NCBI GenBank assembly: GCA_002255105.1
Contig: NJEK01000032.1
Coordinates: 1-7,569 of the forward strand
Direction of reading: 5' to 3'
DNA from: Candidatus Wolframiiraptor sp. EX4484-121
GTDB lineage: Archaea > Thermoproteota > Nitrososphaeria_A > Caldarchaeales > Wolframiiraptoraceae
DNA: 7,569 nt
Position numbers and translations under genes: made by a program. Below are positions 6,364 to 7,569 of this stretch, one piece after another. The notes under the pieces were generated by a model that was not told where the DNA came from, searched no databases, and was given only the letters and a program-made list of their open reading frames with translations. Numbering within the stretch: position 1 is the stretch's first letter; every line of letters starts with the position of its first letter.

Positions 6364-6750
6364 CTAGTAGACGTATCCGAGGAGCTTCCCCCCTATTCCA
6401 AGCTTCTTCGCCTCGCGGTGGGACATCACGCCCTTACTAGTGCTCACCACCAAGATCCCGATGTCCTTGCTCGGGAGATAGATTCTCTCCCACTTCTCAA
6501 ACTCATCCTTCTTCACACTATACCTCGGTCTGATTGGCGCTGACTTATTTATCCTCCCGAGGAGCTGGATCCTGAACTTCCCGCCCCTCCCATCCTCGAT
6601 GTACTCGAATGCGCCGATATAGCCATTCTTCTGGAGAACCTTCAGTATGTTTGCTAGGAGCTTTGAGGCCGGATAGATGCACTCCCTATTTCTAGCTAGC
6701 TCGTTATTGTAGAGCGTCGTGAACAGCCCCGACACCAAGTCCTTACTCAT
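6364..6750 (-). CDS. rps8: 30S ribosomal protein S8 (uS8)
   Basis: The 128-residue protein matches archaeal uS8 over its full length: [20 protein letters not shown] at 25-44, [20 protein letters not shown] near 49-68, then [20 protein letters not shown], and the C-terminal block [19 protein letters not shown] with [11 protein letters not shown], which binds 16S rRNA helix 21. uS8 is an early small-subunit assembly protein and in many organisms also a translational regulator of its own operon. The start is ATG 6750: an in-frame stop lies three codons upstream, and GAGGAG (6767-6762) is 11 bases before it. The gene is followed by rpl6 after 4-16 bases depending on the start used. The usual upstream partner rps14 is not present in the 500 bases before it. 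Confidence 0.95.
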   Translation of the reverse strand: MSKDLVSGLFTTLYNNELARNRECIYPASKLLANILKVLQKNGYIGAFEYIEDGRGGKFRIQLLGRINKSAPIRPRYSVKKDEFEKWERIYLPSKDIGILVVSTSKGVMSHREAKKLGIGGKLLGYVY

Positions 6751-6795
6751 CCCCCATCACACTCCTCAAGACAGCCATTATTTTAGCTTATGATC

Positions 6796-6816
6796 GCTTT
6801 AAACCATGTTTAAAGC
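6796..6816. promoter_or_regulatory. 21-base palindrome containing the likely TATA box of rps8-rpl6
   Basis: Perfect 9-base arms GCTTTAAAC (6796-6804) and GTTTAAAGC (6808-6816) flank a 3-base CAT spacer. Each arm contains TTTAAA, an acceptable archaeal TATA core. On the minus strand the arm nearest the gene would start RNA near 6774, leaving a leader of about 24 bases with the GAGGAG at 6767-6762. The site could be the promoter itself, an operator for a dimeric repressor covering the TATA box, or both. Confidence 0.55.
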
Positions 6817-7210
6817 CTTTTACCCGCCCACCCTCTCCACGCGTATAGGTTTGTTATTAGGATTCATCGACCGGAATCTCGACCTCAGACCCAAGAACAT
6901 GCCATGCGAGAGCCATTTTCAGTCATTCCATTCTAACAACCTATTCTGGATTTGAGACCGTTCATTCCAAAGGCCTTACGAAAGAGGTATGTTGACTCAC
7001 TGTGAGCCCTCAAACCCACTCACCGCAACGCGGACACCCACCTCCATAAATCAGATCTCTTAGAAGGCAAGTCACCCTTCATCGATTGCGAACTAGACTA
7101 TGGCAATCCGTCGTCCGACATACCAACTTTTCCCAGCCTATTCACCCATAATGAACTCACGACATTCTAGGATTTCATCTCCCTAAAGGCTCTCCTCAGA
7201 TGATGGGCAA

Positions 7211-7220
7211 AAATATATAA
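7211..7220 (+). promoter_or_regulatory. TATA box for the DUF1614-like gene
   Basis: AAATATATAA lies 34 bases before the ATG at 7254. RNA would begin near 7240, just at or before the GAGGA (7240-7244) that precedes the ATG by 9 bases. A very short leader is therefore expected. Confidence 0.55.
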
Positions 7221-7253
7221 GTCCTTAATGTCCCTTAATGAGGAAAACAGTAA

Positions 7254-7569
7254 ATGATGGCAGGTATGAATGAGTATGGAGGGAACAGGATAATAATATT
7301 TCAGCCTATGTCACCACTCTATCTTATCTTCCTCCTCTCCTCACAGGAATAATCTTTAGTCGCAGTCTGGAAGTTCCACCATACCTCATCTTTATGATTT
7401 TTCTATTCTCCCTCCTCGGAAGCTATGTTAATATTCGAATTAAAGAAGTTGAATCGATCCAGCCAATTACATATTTCAGAGAGGTATACTTTTTTGGAGT
7501 GAGGTGGCGCATACCGGAGATCAGATATGGTCTTAGGAAAACGATAATTGCCATAAATGTCGGGGGCGC
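7254..7569 (+). CDS. DUF1614-like membrane protein, frameshifted and cut by the window end
   Basis: Two overlapping frames together give the N-terminus of a DUF1614-type integral membrane protein. From ATG 7254 the first frame reads up to RIIIFQPMSPLYLIFLLS and hits TAA at 7350. The second frame, open from 7274 to the window end but lacking a start codon, continues LLTGIIFSRSLEVPPYLIFM, a hydrophobic segment ending in LLGSYVNI, then EVYFFGVRWRIPE and TIIAINVGGA. The join lies in the pyrimidine run around 7328-7342 and needs one extra base. The pattern of hydrophobic helix, (S/N)xVNI, FFGVR and IAxNVGGA is what I recall for DUF1614, an uncharacterised archaeal and bacterial family of several membrane helices. 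The interruption may be an assembly error or a true mutation. The TATA box and Shine-Dalgarno sequence upstream support ATG 7254. Confidence 0.6.

Larger units (their letters stand above)
6751..7253. other. 503-base intergenic region between rps8 and the right-hand membrane-protein gene
   Basis: Apart from the two promoter regions listed separately, I see no gene here. Both strands have stops at about chance frequency, there is no Cys-rich S14-like frame, and no tRNA T-loop with matching stems was found. The plus strand is pyrimidine-rich between about 6841 and 7200 (purines are roughly 40-47 percent per 60 bases in the lines I counted), the opposite of the genes read from that strand. An RNA or decayed gene read from the minus strand is possible but unproven. 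Confidence 0.5.

Noticed and set aside
6751..6779. An 11-codon frame starting ATG 6779 (minus) whose stop overlaps the rps8 start
   Set aside because: It is too short and has no Shine-Dalgarno support. It arises naturally from the leader sequence.
6860..6960. tRNA T-loop-like strings on the minus strand (GGTCTCAAATCC and GGTCGAGATTCC)
   Set aside because: They depart from the TTCRA loop consensus, and no acceptor, D or anticodon stems could be matched around them.
6835..7200. Decayed protein gene in one minus-strand frame (fragments such as MKGDLPSKRSDLWRWVSALR)
   Set aside because: About seven stops in about 140 codons is what chance predicts, so the apparent protein-likeness is not evidence. 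Kept only as an open question in the findings.
1..7569. CRISPR arrays, intact insertion sequences or phage genes
   Set aside because: No regularly spaced repeats, transposase motifs with terminal inverted repeats, or integrase-like frames were seen.

Overview
The window looks archaeal. It carries archaeal-type ribosomal proteins uS8 and uL6, TATA-like boxes (TTTTTATATG, AAATATATAA, TTTAAA) about 25-40 bases before gene starts, frequent AGG/AGA arginine codons, and an FGD-like oxidoreductase of the type that uses coenzyme F420. A phosphate acetyltransferase in an archaeon is unusual. It is known to me from Methanosarcina and from Bathyarchaeia-type lineages, so an uncultured Thermoproteota/Bathyarchaeia-like genome is my guess. 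It is not proven by this sequence alone.

Layout. Bases 1-807 (+) hold the 3' part of an F420-dependent, luciferase-like oxidoreductase. Bases 3822-752 (-) form a three-gene operon: a hydantoin-racemase-like protein, a sugar-phosphate nucleotidyltransferase, and a galactokinase-like GHMP kinase whose 3' end overlaps the oxidoreductase tail to tail by 56 bases. The last two genes form a plausible sugar salvage route (free sugar, sugar-1-phosphate, NDP-sugar). A compact divergent promoter near 3857-3868 separates this operon from a plus-strand pair, a metallo-beta-lactamase-fold hydrolase (3908-4663) and phosphate acetyltransferase (4680-5648). The latter apparently starts at CTG behind a perfect Shine-Dalgarno sequence. 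An orphan, coding-looking tail (5661-5780) follows in the same frame.

Bases 6750-5793 (-) hold rps8 and rpl6, isolated from the rest of the usual spc-type ribosomal cluster and driven by a promoter region containing a 21-base palindrome. About 500 bases upstream of rps8 have no convincing gene. At the right edge a plus-strand gene for a DUF1614-like membrane protein begins. It is cut by the window end and interrupted by an apparent one-base frameshift.

The most interesting points are the CTG start of pta, the orphan reading-frame tail behind it, the racemase-fold protein with serine in place of one catalytic cysteine, the kinase with a changed sugar-binding motif, and the stand-alone rps8-rpl6 pair with its palindromic promoter. 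No CRISPR array, intact mobile element, tRNA or rRNA was seen.
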